In this document: one piece after another, positions 44,869 through 54,743 of the stretch
Numbering within the stretch: position 1 is the first letter of the stretch
Layout of the letters: every line of letters begins with the position of its first letter
Made by a program: the position numbers and the translations under genes
Assembly: GCA_963576725.1 (NCBI GenBank)
Contig: OY755242.1
Span: forward strand, 25,657,869 to 25,721,868
Direction: 5' to 3'
Source: Azorinus chamasolen
Lineage: Eukaryota > Mollusca > Bivalvia > Cardiida > Solecurtidae
DNA: 64,000 nucleotides
Notes under the pieces: generated by a model
What the model was told of the DNA's origin: nothing
The model's database searches: none
What the model saw: only the letters and a program-made list of their open reading frames with translations

Positions 44869-46188
44869 TTGGAATATACTCGTGTTAATTAATATCCACA
44901 TAACACAAGTGTTACGATTGCGTTCCACGGCGTTTTAAAAATCATCAATGTGTTACAATTATATTTTAGCTGGGTGAATGTGCAGTATTTAAGGTTTGTT
45001 CTAAATTTGCTCGACACATCGTATTCGTTTTGAACACATTATGTATACATTTTTTAATTGAACTATATCAATAATGTTTTATATTTTGTCAAACCTTGAT
45101 ATGCTGTTTAATAAATACTGGCTCTTCCCTTTCTGAAAATTAACTCAACAAAATGTTGTCACTGAATAAAATGTGTTTATGACCAACAGTACAAACCCTA
45201 ATAACAAAGTTCCGTCGTGAACCCTTTGATCTGGTTCTACTGTCCATTTCAATAAACTTTGTCACTGAATTTGAATCAATATTTTTTATTCAGATGAACT
45301 TTAAAACACTTATTTCACCAGAAACAGTACATATGGAAAACGTATTAACCTTATGTCTGCTAAGCGCGACATGAAATGCATTTGAAAACAGTTTGGATCC
45401 ACATAAAGACACCGAATAACTCGGCGTCTCGTCCGGATCAAAGCTGTGTTACCCTCTGTGATAGTTTCTCAAACGTTTAAATAGGTAAAAAGTAAGTAAA
45501 ATATGTAGCCGGTCAGAATACAAACTAACTAATGGTCAGTAAGGCATGTGGTAGCTTACATTAATGACTGCTTAGGACAGGTTATATGGTAGTACACTTA
45601 CTTACTTCGAGTTACTCAGTCAATAGTTCGGGCATACTGTCAATGATTCAAATTATGCACGTGTGCTTTACCGAGACAATGTGAGTTGGTTATTGATATT
45701 TAGCATGTAATTCAGCTGGCTGTAAGTATGTTTCAACCTCGCCGTTGGTATATTGTATATCCAGCCCAATGTCCGTCGAAACATTAAGAGTGGCATTATC
45801 TATAAATTATTCACGTAAATAGGAAACATTGCTTATTCCATATCGGTATAAAACGAAATTCCTTCTAAAGTCCCTGTCTACGCAATAACAAGCTAGTGTA
45901 ATTTGCACACACATAGTGCACTATGTCTTGTTGAGTACATCCTCTCCACCCAAAAGAAACCAAATAATGCATAAAATCCCAATGGTTCACCTGTACACTT
46001 GTCTGTATATGCATTTGTCATCTCACCTAAGATAGTCCAGAGTATGTATATGCGTATCCAAATGTACGATTACGAAATCCCTTGCGAATGTAATAAGTTT
46101 ACATGCAGATAAACCTGAATAATTCTAAAGGCGAATTAATGACATTACTGTAAAAAACATCATCTATGTGCACCTTTATACAGTATGT
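44869..46188. other. No recognised gene
   Basis: Only the family K remnant at 45343-45460 is recognised. Confidence 0.45.
45343..45460. mobile_element. TTAA MITE family K, right end lost
   Basis: TTAACCTTATGTCTGCTAAG start and hairpin AAACAGTTTGGATCCACATA / CTCGTCCGGATCAAAGCTG. The right end is not found. Confidence 0.5.
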
Positions 46189-46625
46189 CAACCCTTTACC
46201 CCATGTATACGTAGTGGACCCAATTCTGGCAGAATATGTCTGATCTGAGTCTACTCTGTGTGCTTATGAACTAATATAGATGGGCTTCTGCCGTTTCTCA
46301 AAAGACCATATTCCTGTATTAACTCATTCTCTCCTAGGCTATTTTAGACCCAACCTCTTTGAATGTATCTACCGAAAAGGAGTATTAACTAGAGGAAAGG
46401 AAAAAATAGATTTTTGTAGTTTAAAACCATTGTGATAAAAAGAGCATTTGCTCCTTTAGGAGCAAATGCTCTATTTATCACTATGGTTTCATAAAGTGAC
46501 TTTTATAGATGCGCAAAAATCCGTCATATGGGGATAATGTGTTAATTGCAAATATAAATATGCATCTAAGTAATATTCATTATGTCATTATTTGTTGTAT
46601 GAATGCTTGTGAAGTAAGGGGTTAA
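46189..46625. mobile_element. TTAA MITE family B carrying a nested family F copy
   Basis: CAACCCTTTACCCCATGTAT start and GAAGTAAGGGGTTAA end. The interior is split at TTAA by the family F element at 46319-46545. When that is removed, the family B sequence reads on. Confidence 0.7.
46319..46545 (-). mobile_element. TTAA MITE family F, nested in family B
   Basis: TTAACTCATTCTCTCCTAGG ... GGGGATAATGTGTTAA, reverse orientation relative to 37819. The hairpin ACCATTGTGATAAAAAGAGC / GCTCTATTTATCACTATGGT has tip GCTCCTTTAGGAGC. TTAA on both sides is the target duplication. Confidence 0.8.
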
Positions 46626-46650
46626 ACAAAAAGTGTACATGTTCGAAATG

Positions 46651-46858
46651 TACAGTCAAACCTCTCTATAACGGCCACTAAATTACATCAAGTATTTTGT
46701 GTTAAAGGCAGGTGGCCGCTTAAAGCAAAGTGAAAGTAAAACAGAACGCTCCTATAGGAGCGTTCTGTTTTACTTTCACCTTGCTTTAAGCACCCATCTG
46801 TCCTAAATACCAACTAATTAACAGATTTTAGTGGCCGTTATAGAGAGGGTGTACTGTA
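46651..46858. mobile_element. TA-type MITE family E, near-perfect copy
   Basis: TA-CAGTCAAACCTCTCTATAAC ... GTTATAGAGAGGGTGTACTG-TA. The tip GCTCCTATAGGAGC at 46748-46761 lies within a long GTAAAACAGAAC / GTTCTGTTTTAC fold-back. Confidence 0.85.
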
Positions 46859-47119
46859 CTCATCAAATTAAGGGTATAAATCCTTAAACTGATACATGTA
46901 AATGCAAGTATCTCTGTTTGTGCCATGGTGTTTATACTGTTTGCTATACGAGTATGGTATATCACTGTATCATGATATACAATACACACTCGATTTATAA
47001 ATAGTTCCCTTTCTAAACAGTCCCCTAATGTGTTCATGCCTATTTATTATATCATGTTTCATTCTTGCATATACACACATGGAGTTTTGGTATTAGCACA
47101 CGCCGAAGAATGTGATTTA

Positions 47120-47213
47120 TATAATTACATAGGCAAATAGAACAGACCCCGTTCAGACGTGTCCTATAACTATGTGCCGTCTGATCTAGGTCTACTCCTT
47201 TTACAAGTACAAA
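47120..47213. mobile_element. Family B MITE fragment at the 3' end of the Penelope-like element
   Basis: GGCAAATAGAACAGACCCCG / CTGATCTAGGTCTACTCCTT is a family B hairpin. Its right side stops where the retroelement tail begins. The other half was not found beyond the element's 5' side. Confidence 0.5.
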
Positions 47214-47650
47214 AATGAGTCATGCAGGAAATACCACATACAGAACAAGCACTCGCCCGAACAGCAACACAAGGAAACAGCAAATGTACATGGGTAGAAA
47301 AAACAACAAGAGACGCACAAAGACAAAACAAACATACAATAGGAGGAAGATGGAAGTACCGCCTTGGAACGGTCAGTGACAAAAGTCACCGGGGGTTTAA
47401 ACCGGTTTATGGGCGCCCAACCTCACCCTTATTCCATCCCCATCCTAAAAGACAAACAGTGTAAATAAACGTATCCCCTCTCCGACTAATCTACAACAAC
47501 CGCGACAGCAAATACAGTGGTAAAGTGCATGTATAACAAAAAAACATTTAATTGAACATACTGTATCCACCTATCGCTAGTGTACTCAATGATTGAGCTG
47601 CAAACAGAGTAACTGTAGAAAAGTAATAAAGGGTACGACAAAAATGAAAT

Positions 47651-47713
47651 AGTACAGATATCCGACGTTCTCCTTCCATTTCTGGATTTAAGAGGTCGCC
47701 TTCATAGAGTACT
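47651..47713 (-). promoter_or_regulatory. Candidate SECIS element (selenocysteine insertion signal)
   Basis: In the minus-strand RNA, AGTAC (47713-47709) pairs with GTACT (47655-47651) as basal stem. ATGA lies at 47705-47702 and the 3' GA at 47662-47661, as in the SECIS quartet. GGCGACCTCTT (47700-47690) pairs with 47674-47664 through 11 positions containing two mismatches and G-U pairs. An AAA (47689-47687) begins exactly 12 nt after ATGA, and TCC (47686-47684) pairs with GGA (47677-47675) as the mini-stem typical of form 2 SECIS. The basal stem overlaps the TAG stop, which is unusually close for a SECIS. SECIS elements recruit SBP2 so that UGA is read as selenocysteine. The fold was found by eye and has not been scored. 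Confidence 0.6.
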
Positions 47714-49790
47714 AAACCTTTCTTGTCGGCGTACATGCAAAGAGGCCAGCGTGATTGCCAACTGTAAAAGGGTTCACAACCAAACAGGCAGTATGTTGTA
47801 ATAATACAGGATCATATCCCTTTTTAATGAATTGTTTTATATATTTGATGAACAAAGTGAGAAAATGGGTATGTCCAATAATTCTACGAAGTTTGTAAAT
47901 CACATCACCATAAAATTCAGGATGTGAAATACCGTGTCGCAAAAGTACCTTGAGATTACAATTGTACTTGCCAATAAGCGAGAGATTTCGATAGTAAAAT
48001 TTAGAGAAAGTTTTTCTTAGTTTATGGTATCTATATCTTTGTTTAAGCAGTTTTTCAGTTAAAATGAGATTTCGACTGTTAAAATCGTCAATAGATGAAC
48101 AAGCTCTAGCAAAACGAATAAGTTGAGATATATAAACCCCGTAAGATGGAGCACGGGGAACATCCCCGTCAAGATGAGGAAAATTTACAATATTAAAATC
48201 AAAATCATCTCTTTTGTCATATATTTTAGAAGAAATCATTCCATTATTAATTTTAAGGTCTAGGTCAAGAAAAGCTGCATAATTGTCGGACGGGTTAGCT
48301 TTATTCAATTTGAGTTCTTTAGGATAAATTGTAGGAATCAGAGCATTAAAGAAAGGGTTATCTAAGTTAAAAATATCATCCAAATATCGACAAGTATCAT
48401 TGAAGGCTTTTATAACATCTTCTTGTGATTGAGGATTCAAACTCAACATGAAATCTCTCTCATAGCAGTACAAAAACAAATCTGCGACAAGTGGTGCACA
48501 ATTCGTACCCATGGGAATACCAATTACCTGACGGTATATAGCATTCCCATAACGTACAAATATGTTATCCAAAAGAAAGGTTAGTGCTTCGCAAACTTCT
48601 GAGCAAGTCCAATTGGTGTAATATTTCATTTGCTCGTCGGTAAAGAAAGCTTTTTCAGCATTACATGCCAAGAACGATGTTTTTTCTCGGGCAAATACTT
48701 TCTGGATCAAGCTAGTAAGCTTATCCTTAATTAAAACATGAGGAAGAGTTGTGTACAGAGTAGAAAAATCGTAAGTGCTTACAGTGGATGCAAGATACCT
48801 TTTGTTCTTAAGTTTGTTTAAGACTTCTGAAGAGTTCTTAATAGACCAGAAGAGATTTATTCCAGAATTTTCATAAGTCTTATCACAGTAAAATTTTACA
48901 TGTTCCTTTACCTTCGTTAAACAAGAAGTCAAAAGTATAGACAATTTAGTAGTTGTACATGAACTAGAATTTGCAATGAAACGCGCTTTATATGGTTTTT
49001 TATGTAGTTTTGGTAACCAATACATAGTAGGAAGTTTATGTTGTGTAATTTTAATATCGGTTCCAAATTGTTCACACTTTTTGACATGGTCTGAAATGAT
49101 GGTCTTTTCGTCAGTGGTAACTGAAATGTATGACTTGGTATTAGTAATTTCCTGCTTCAAGACATCGATATAATGTAATCGTCAAATAATAATCACATTA
49201 TTTGATGCCTTATCAGCAGGAACAAAAACGTATTTTGAATGGAAATCCTGTAAACCCTTTTTAAGATGTCTAAATGAAGTTCTAGGTTTAGGTGGAAGAA
49301 GGTGTTTATTAGAGCTGTAAAAGGAAATGCGTTTATCAATTATATCAAAAATTAGTTTTTTCCAACAAGAAAGGGCAGTAGACTCAACATGTTCTCTTCG
49401 ACACCATTTAATACTAAAATTTTGTAAAGCCTCCGCAATCTGAACTCGACAAGAGTTAAAATCTATCAAGGATGGTATTCTATATTTGGGACCTTTATTC
49501 AAAAGAGATCGTAGACGTTTATCTTTAATTATCTCAAAATTACCAGTAATCACATGACCAGCCTGAGAATAGCAAAATTTTGAGGTGGCGCAATCTCAAT
49601 TATCAGGAATATTATCATTAATATTAAGGTCGGCCACAATTTTATTATAGTTGAAAATTGTATTTCTGATGGGTTTGTTATATTTGTAGCAGATGATAGG
49701 TGGTTCTGTATTTTTAAAGTACATGTATTTAGGAATAGTGTCAATTACATTTTTTGTCTCTAAAAATACTTTGGAGGTCAATAAAATCAA
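47712..49790 (-). CDS. Reverse transcriptase of a Penelope-like element, putative selenoprotein with two in-frame TGA codons
   Basis: One frame of 693 codons is interrupted only by TGA at 49598-49596 and TGA at 49184-49182, and ends in TAG at 47714-47712. The first TGA lies in the context TGA-GAT-TGC (x-D-C), at the first position of the CxC motif. The second follows an N-N-V-I-I-I run, a position where I expect cysteine in related proteins. Counting from 49160, RT signatures are WLPKLHK (48-54), TYDFSTLYT (129-137, first catalytic Asp), IGIPMGTNCAP (213-223), YLDD (259-262, catalytic Asp pair) and FLDLDLK (297-303). The protein would copy the element RNA into DNA during retrotransposition. 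The 49790 edge is where this frame takes over from the N-terminal frame, not a true start. Alternative: a decaying copy with two chance nonsense mutations. Against that, neither stop is TAA or TAG, and a SECIS-like hairpin follows. Confidence 0.75.
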
Positions 49791-50172
49791 TACCTTTATT
49801 AATAAAAGGAATTTTCAAGAAGAATCTTTGGTGTTCAGATAATTTGTAGATGTGCGGTCTGAGAACATGTAGAGTAAAGCTTTGTATCAAACTAGCCGTT
49901 CCTATGAGAGGATCTGATCGAAAAATAATTTTATCGGCTTGCTCGTCAATTTCTTTTAATGAACATATAGATAAGGAGGAAAGTCTAGAAAGCATGGCAT
50001 GTTTACCCGAAATTAGGCGTAAAGTATGTAGATCAAGAAGAGTCAATTTCAAACGAGATTTTCGTTTAATATTACCATTCTTGCGAATGCCATGCGATCG
50101 AGATTTGCGTTTTCTAATAGAAAAACTGCGTTTATATGAAGTAAAGGGTTGATATGTGAGTTTTACAAACAT
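49741..50172 (-). pseudogene. N-terminal part of the Penelope-like polyprotein, frameshifted from the RT frame
   Basis: This frame gives 143 residues from an ATG at 50172. It opens with an Arg/Lys-rich stretch (about residues 14-43) that could bind nucleic acid, followed by a helix-rich region. At its end, an A6 run around 49751-49756 shifts reading by one base. Dropping one A would lead directly into the 49790-47712 frame, so the two are parts of one protein separated by an indel or a sequencing error. No GIY-YIG endonuclease motifs are seen in it, although published Naiad elements have one at the N terminus. Either the true N terminus lies upstream and is lost, or this lineage lacks the endonuclease. 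Confidence 0.6.
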
Positions 50173-50231
50173 TGCCAGTTGATGTAATCCCCGTTTACAG
50201 TAGTCAAATATCCAGGTTTCAGATATTGCAT
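50163..50231 (-). other. Short 22-codon frame overlapping the N-terminal start
   Basis: An ATG at 50231-50229 opens a 22-residue frame that ends in TAA at 50165-50163, so its end overlaps the ATG (50172-50170) of the longer N-terminal frame in another phase. It may be a uORF, or it may be the original N-terminal frame before a further shift. It is reported because the overlap could matter for choosing the real start. Support is weak. Confidence 0.25.
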
Positions 50232-50501
50232 TGTTACACAGCTACGCCTCGTGATCAGTGTTAATAAGTGGTAATCGGGTCAGCGGATACTGTTTTCTCT
50301 ATTAAATATAACTGATGCAATTACTGTACCCTTGAATAACGATAACAGTGTATTGATCAGTACATATTGCTCGCTTGTGATGTATCTAATATACTTCGAT
50401 AAAATGTAACCTTGTCCGATACAAATAAATGCAGGAGTCTGTTGGTGATAATATGATCATGTTGAAGACAATTTCTGTCTTTCCTTTCTTGTTTAGTAAT
50501 T

Positions 50502-50746
50502 TTAACCCGTCGCTTGCTAAATTTTAAAATACATTTCTCCTTCTTTACCCATGCCCTGTTATATAATTACATATATTTTCACTGTGTACAAGTATTTCCC
50601 TGTGCAATCACTGCTGTGGAGTGCACTGGTTGCACAATCAATTTGTAAATAGTGCAGACCCTGATGAGACAGCTCCTGTAGGAGCTGTCTCATCTGGGTC
50701 TTCACTATTTACAGGTAGGTATATTGACATGAATAGCAAGGTTTAA
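50502..50746 (+). mobile_element. TTAA MITE family A
   Basis: TTAACCCGTCGCTTGCT start. The right end is eroded (GAATAGCAAGGTTTAA). The hairpin tip is GCTCCTGTAGGAGC. It lies just beyond the 5' side of the Penelope-like element. Confidence 0.75.
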
Positions 50747-50872
50747 TGATAAAAGATTATCGTTTGATCTACAGTTCTGTCATATACATGAAACGCCATT
50801 ATAAAAGGCTATTTGTGAGCATTTGTTGTCATATTTGCACACATATGTCACACATGAAAACGATATATTATA

Positions 50873-51060
50873 TTAACCTCTTACTCCATGAATATTCATG
50901 TAAGAAATATTGGGACAGTGAAGTTTAGATTAAATGTTATAACGACACATGGACACACTATTATTTTTGGCTTTGGCAGAATTTGAAGAATCATATCATT
51001 ATTTAATACGATCAGAAAACAAAATCCGTTTAATTTAGGTCTAATCTAATATTCAAAACT
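50873..51060. mobile_element. Family B MITE, left part only
   Basis: TTAACCTCTTACTCCATGAA, ATTCATGTAAGAAATATTGG and AACGACACATGGACACAC follow family B. The hairpin and right end are eroded. Confidence 0.5.
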
Positions 51061-51177
51061 ATGGTCAGACGGGAGACGCGAGTTTAATTAACGCACTACA
51101 AATGCGTCAATTCAACGCGTATTTTGGATTTGTATTTCAGATTCTGAACTTCTGACACCTCGAAATCTGACATTTAA

Positions 51178-51325
51178 CTAAAAGTCCAATTTAGACGTTA
51201 AGCAGGTTGCTGCCTAATGCAGGATGAAAGTCATCCTCTTGGAGGTATCTGTTTGGCGTTCATCCTGCCTTATGCTGCAACCGATACTCATACTTGAGTA
51301 AGCGTTCGGACTAGATAGGTTTGCT
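51178..51325. repeat. Degenerate family E fold-back
   Basis: AAGCAGGTTGCTGCCTAATG, AGGATGAAAGTCATCCTC and CCTGCCTTATGCTGCAACCG. Confidence 0.5.
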
Positions 51326-51484
51326 CAATAGCAGTAACATATGATTGAATGCTATGTAGAATATATATGAATTATAATAGTTGTTTTAAGATATGGACCG
51401 ATTGTGAAAGTTCGTTATCTGTAACAGCAGTGCTAAAATTGCCCTGTTTATATCTATAGTAAAAGTACATGATGTATGAGTCAT

Positions 51485-51492
51485 GCAGGAAA
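51485..51492. repeat. Target site duplication, left copy
   Basis: GCAGGAAA, identical to 52421-52428, bounds the 928-bp fold-back element. Confidence 0.75.
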
Positions 51493-52420
51493 CACAGGGG
51501 TCTGGACCGCTTCATTGGGGTCTATATGTACTATATAATAACAAGGGTTCCAACTAGCAGAACGGATATCCGTGTACCACGAGTACAAATATGAATGCAA
51601 CTCTTACAATTTAAATGATAATTTCGTAATTCTTTCGGCTATTGAAAGCCAAAATATTTTTCTATCACATAAATATAATCTTTTGAACAAATATCAATCC
51701 AACAATGATTTTCTCAACATTTCACGTGTTTTTATGGTCATTGACTAACGTTCGTTCACTCTGGTTTCACTATATCACAGCAATAACCTGGCAATTTGCA
51801 GTTCAAAAAATGGCGTGAGTCAATAAAACGAATCAATTCTAACACCCACCTCCAATTATTTAGTCCCCAGCATCAAAAGAATGATGTAAAACTAGCGAGT
51901 TTTGTCAGTTTGCTTCAAATCGTCGAGGAAGGAGCCATTGTATGTGACGTCACGGATTTTCCAACTTTTCCTTCGCTCATCCAATGAAATGGCTCCATTC
52001 AAATTTGTTGCAAAATGGCATCATCCGAAATAGAAACATAACGACAGACGGAATGGCCACAGTTGCTAGTTGCTTATTTATTAAGAGGACAAAACAAATG
52101 GAGATTGGTGATATAATTGGGTTGTTTTTATTGAACCACGCCATCCTTTGAACTGAAAATCGCAAGGTTATGGCTGTTATATAGTGAAACCGGGGTGAAC
52201 GAACGTAATTGCACGTATATCACCGTGAGAATATTATATTTATTTGATAGTAAAATATATTGGCTTTCAATAGCCAAAATAATTACAAAATTATCATTGA
52301 AATTTCAAGAGTTACATTCATATTTGTACTTGTGGTACACGGATGTCCGTTCTGCTAGTTGGAACCCTTGTTATTATATAGTACATATAGACCCCAATGA
52401 AGCGGTCCAGACCCCCTGTG
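51493..52420. mobile_element. 928-bp fold-back element with 8-bp target duplication, hAT-like
   Basis: The left end CACAGGGGTCTGGACCGC is matched by the inverse of the right end GCGGTCCAGACCCCCTGTG, and the match continues inward almost to the centre (GGAGCCATT 51930-51938 against AATGGCTCC 51987-51995). GCAGGAAA flanks both ends (51485-51492 and 52421-52428), as an 8-bp target duplication. It sits inside a Penelope-like tail that reads through when the element is removed. Eight-bp duplications and CAGGGGTC-like ends are hAT features. No transposase frame remains, so it would need help in trans. The two arms have diverged by scattered substitutions. Confidence 0.75.
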
Positions 52421-52428
52421 GCAGGAAA
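52421..52428. repeat. Target site duplication, right copy
   Basis: GCAGGAAA, identical to 51485-51492. The host sequence across the site (ATGCAGGAAACACCAC) matches the Penelope-like tail at 47221-47235. Confidence 0.75.
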
Positions 52429-52552
52429 CACCACTTACAAAACACATAGCCGCCCGAACAGCATCGCAACAAAAACAGAAAATGTACATGCAAATCTAAA
52501 GACACAGAAATGCACGAATACATAACACACAGACAATAGAGGGAGATGGAAG
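52421..52552 (-). mobile_element. Penelope-like 3' tail, copy e, split by the fold-back element
   Basis: On the minus strand this carries the tail blocks ACTTCCATCTCCCTCTATTG, CATGTACATTTTCTGTTTTTG, GATGCTGTTCGGGCGGC and GTGTTTCCTGC, and the last bases resume at 51460-51492 on the far side of the inserted 928-bp element. No coding part is present. Confidence 0.65.
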
Positions 52553-53057
52553 TGAATAAATACCGTGAGGGTAGAATATGTTTTTACTGCATAGCTTCGG
52601 TCTGAATATGTTGATATTTGATCATTTACTCTATGTTATTTAATGAGCATGTTCAGGTGTCTCACTTGCACGATCAGTTGTAGATTTATATTGATTGTCC
52701 CGAGAAACCCGCCTCTTTGTTCTTAAATGATATAACTTTTTGCCGAAGTATGTTTTTTGTTCCATGTCAGAGATATTTAAGAATAAAGACATGTTACGGG
52801 ATAATACAGCATAACATTGTACTCTACAAATTCTAGACCAGTTTAACCTTAATAGGTCGCAAACCGAGTATATAAGACATTTGGAAACAACATAGGCGCG
52901 GGTCAGAAGGCTTTCGGTAGGGATCTTATTGATCAAGGTCTGCACTGTTGGTATTGAAAATATATCCTTCATCATACATTTTGATACAATAGTGTGTTTA
53001 AATACTATTCAGAAGGGAGGGGCCAGTTTTAATTATTCAAAGGTTAAAGGGTTAAAC

Positions 53058-54065
53058 GATAATAATCGTTTCTCGAAGATTCGAATTAGCGTTGCATAAA
53101 AGTGCAATTATTGTACAATTAACACTGACAATGATACTGATCTAGCAACATGACATGTTCTATGTCGATAGATTCACAAGAAATCACCAATATATATTTC
53201 TTGTGCCTGTTCTTGGTATCGGATATTGGTAAAAGACTACAAGACACTACTCAATGCTCTGGCTATCAGTCAGCACTAACACATAGCCGTGGTGAAAACC
53301 TATACGTCACAACGTCAAGACTACATGCCTTAAACAGGACTAAAACCAGTGTTGATTATAACATCATGTTCAAGTAGAATGGATTTTGTGTCTGGTTCCG
53401 ATTACTGAAACTCTCTTGTCATTCTTAAATGCACATAAAAGCCAGTATATCCTTGAATATATACACAATATATAGACTTGGATAAAATTATTGTAAACTA
53501 TTTGCATTGAATTGCAATGAAAGTAAATGAAATGGTCGATTTCACCTATACATGGAATTTATAAATCATTACACCATGTGTATACATCAATGTTGATTTA
53601 TCTATAATTAAATCACATGTGTTTGGTGGAAATGTGGTTGTAATAAGGAAAGACTTTAAGAAGAGTGTTTAGTATATTCATCACTACGCGTGGAAAAATT
53701 AGTATTCTGCTCGATGACGTATGAAAGTCAAATAATAGTTTTGGTAAATAACTGAAGGTGTTTGTTTTACCTGTGAGTTTAACGGATGGATACTTTGTTA
53801 TGAAACTGCTGCTTCACTTAAAAATGCTTTTTTCATGAATGAAGAGTTTATCTCTGAAGTGCTATAAAACTGTCGAAATTGCAAGAATGCAAATGTACCA
53901 CCGGTGACTTTGTTTCGCGTGTAACGGTCAACATTTAAGAAAAATACTGATTCAAATGGAAACATTCGGAATTTTCCTGATTTTGGCATCATTCTCGTCA
54001 ACGGAAACAGGTAACAATGGTCGATGGTTTTGCGGGACATTGTTATAGCTGCAATGTCTGTAATT
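53058..54065. other. No recognised gene
   Basis: The left boundary AAAGGGTTAAAC (53045-53056) may close an eroded TTAA element with hairpin traces at 52905-52950. Frames of 75 and 80 codons have no motif. Confidence 0.4.
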
Positions 54066-54240
54066 TACAGTAAGAACCCTCTAAACCGGACATCCATTCT
54101 AGTATAGATATCGCTTTTGGAGACAGGTGGCAGTTTAATGCATGATGAAAGTCTTGCTGCATGATTTTCACCCTGTATTATGCAGCCACCTATATAAACG
54201 TATATCTACTAGAATTTCTGTTTAGAAGGGTTTTGCTGTA
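54066..54240. mobile_element. TA-type MITE family E
   Basis: TA-CAGTAAGAACCCTCTAAACC ... TTTAGAAGGGTTTTGCTG-TA, with arms AGGTGGCAGTTTAATGCA / TATTATGCAGCCACCT. Confidence 0.75.
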
Positions 54241-54507
54241 TATGCATTTAACCAAGTTCCTAGTCTTATATTCTCAGAGTTATGTTTTCTTTTCTATTTG
54301 TCATATAAACCACAACAAGGGTGTAAATATTTTGGTCATATTGATCAGCATTGACTATTGACTCAACAATTTAGCTGGATCCAATCTGTTTGTAAAGGTA
54401 ATTATCCGGTGTATAATCTCAAAGGTTTACAATTATTTAGGTATAAATCAAAACAAATGATATTTATGGGACACAAAATAAATGGTTGTTACTCAAAAAG
54501 GTTGACG

Positions 54508-54743
54508 TTACACCTTTCCTTCATATAAATGCTTTTGCACGTATTTGCAAACAGAGTAGATCCAGATCAGGCGGCGCCTACATCTGATCCGGGTCTGTCC
54601 TATTTGCTAAAGGAATTTGATAGATCTGCTGCATGGGTTTCTAAAATGGCTTCCACCTTCCATGTTTCATTATAACTATTTTGTTCATGAATATGCAGTA
54701 GGTATTGAACATTAGAATAAATATAGATTACGGAAAGGGTTAA
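54508..54743. mobile_element. TTAA MITE family B, left-hairpin subtype
   Basis: TTACACCTTTCCTTCATATA start and TTACGGAAAGGGTTAA end. The hairpin GCAAACAGAGTAGATCCAGA / CTGATCCGGGTCTGTCCTAT is near the left. Confidence 0.7.

Larger units (their letters stand above)
47214..50280 (-). mobile_element. Penelope-like retroelement (Naiad-type), nearly complete but damaged copy
   Basis: Read on the minus strand, the element has an N-terminal frame (50172-49741), a reverse transcriptase frame (49790-47712), then a 3' tail of about 500 bp ending near 47214 at a conserved GCATGACTCAT. The tail recurs truncated at 3776-5126, 35165-35310 and 51460-52552, which defines the 3' end. The 5' end is uncertain and is placed near 50280 only because coding-like sequence fades there. 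The RT has Penelope-like traits (a PKLHK motif before the fingers, GIPMGTN and YLDD), and a CxC motif lies upstream of it. N-terminal endonuclease plus CxC plus RT is the reported layout of Naiad elements, but no GIY-YIG endonuclease is visible here. The 3' end abuts a family B MITE hairpin (47125-47213), so the element probably inserted into that MITE. RT identity is firm; the clade is an inference. Confidence 0.8.
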
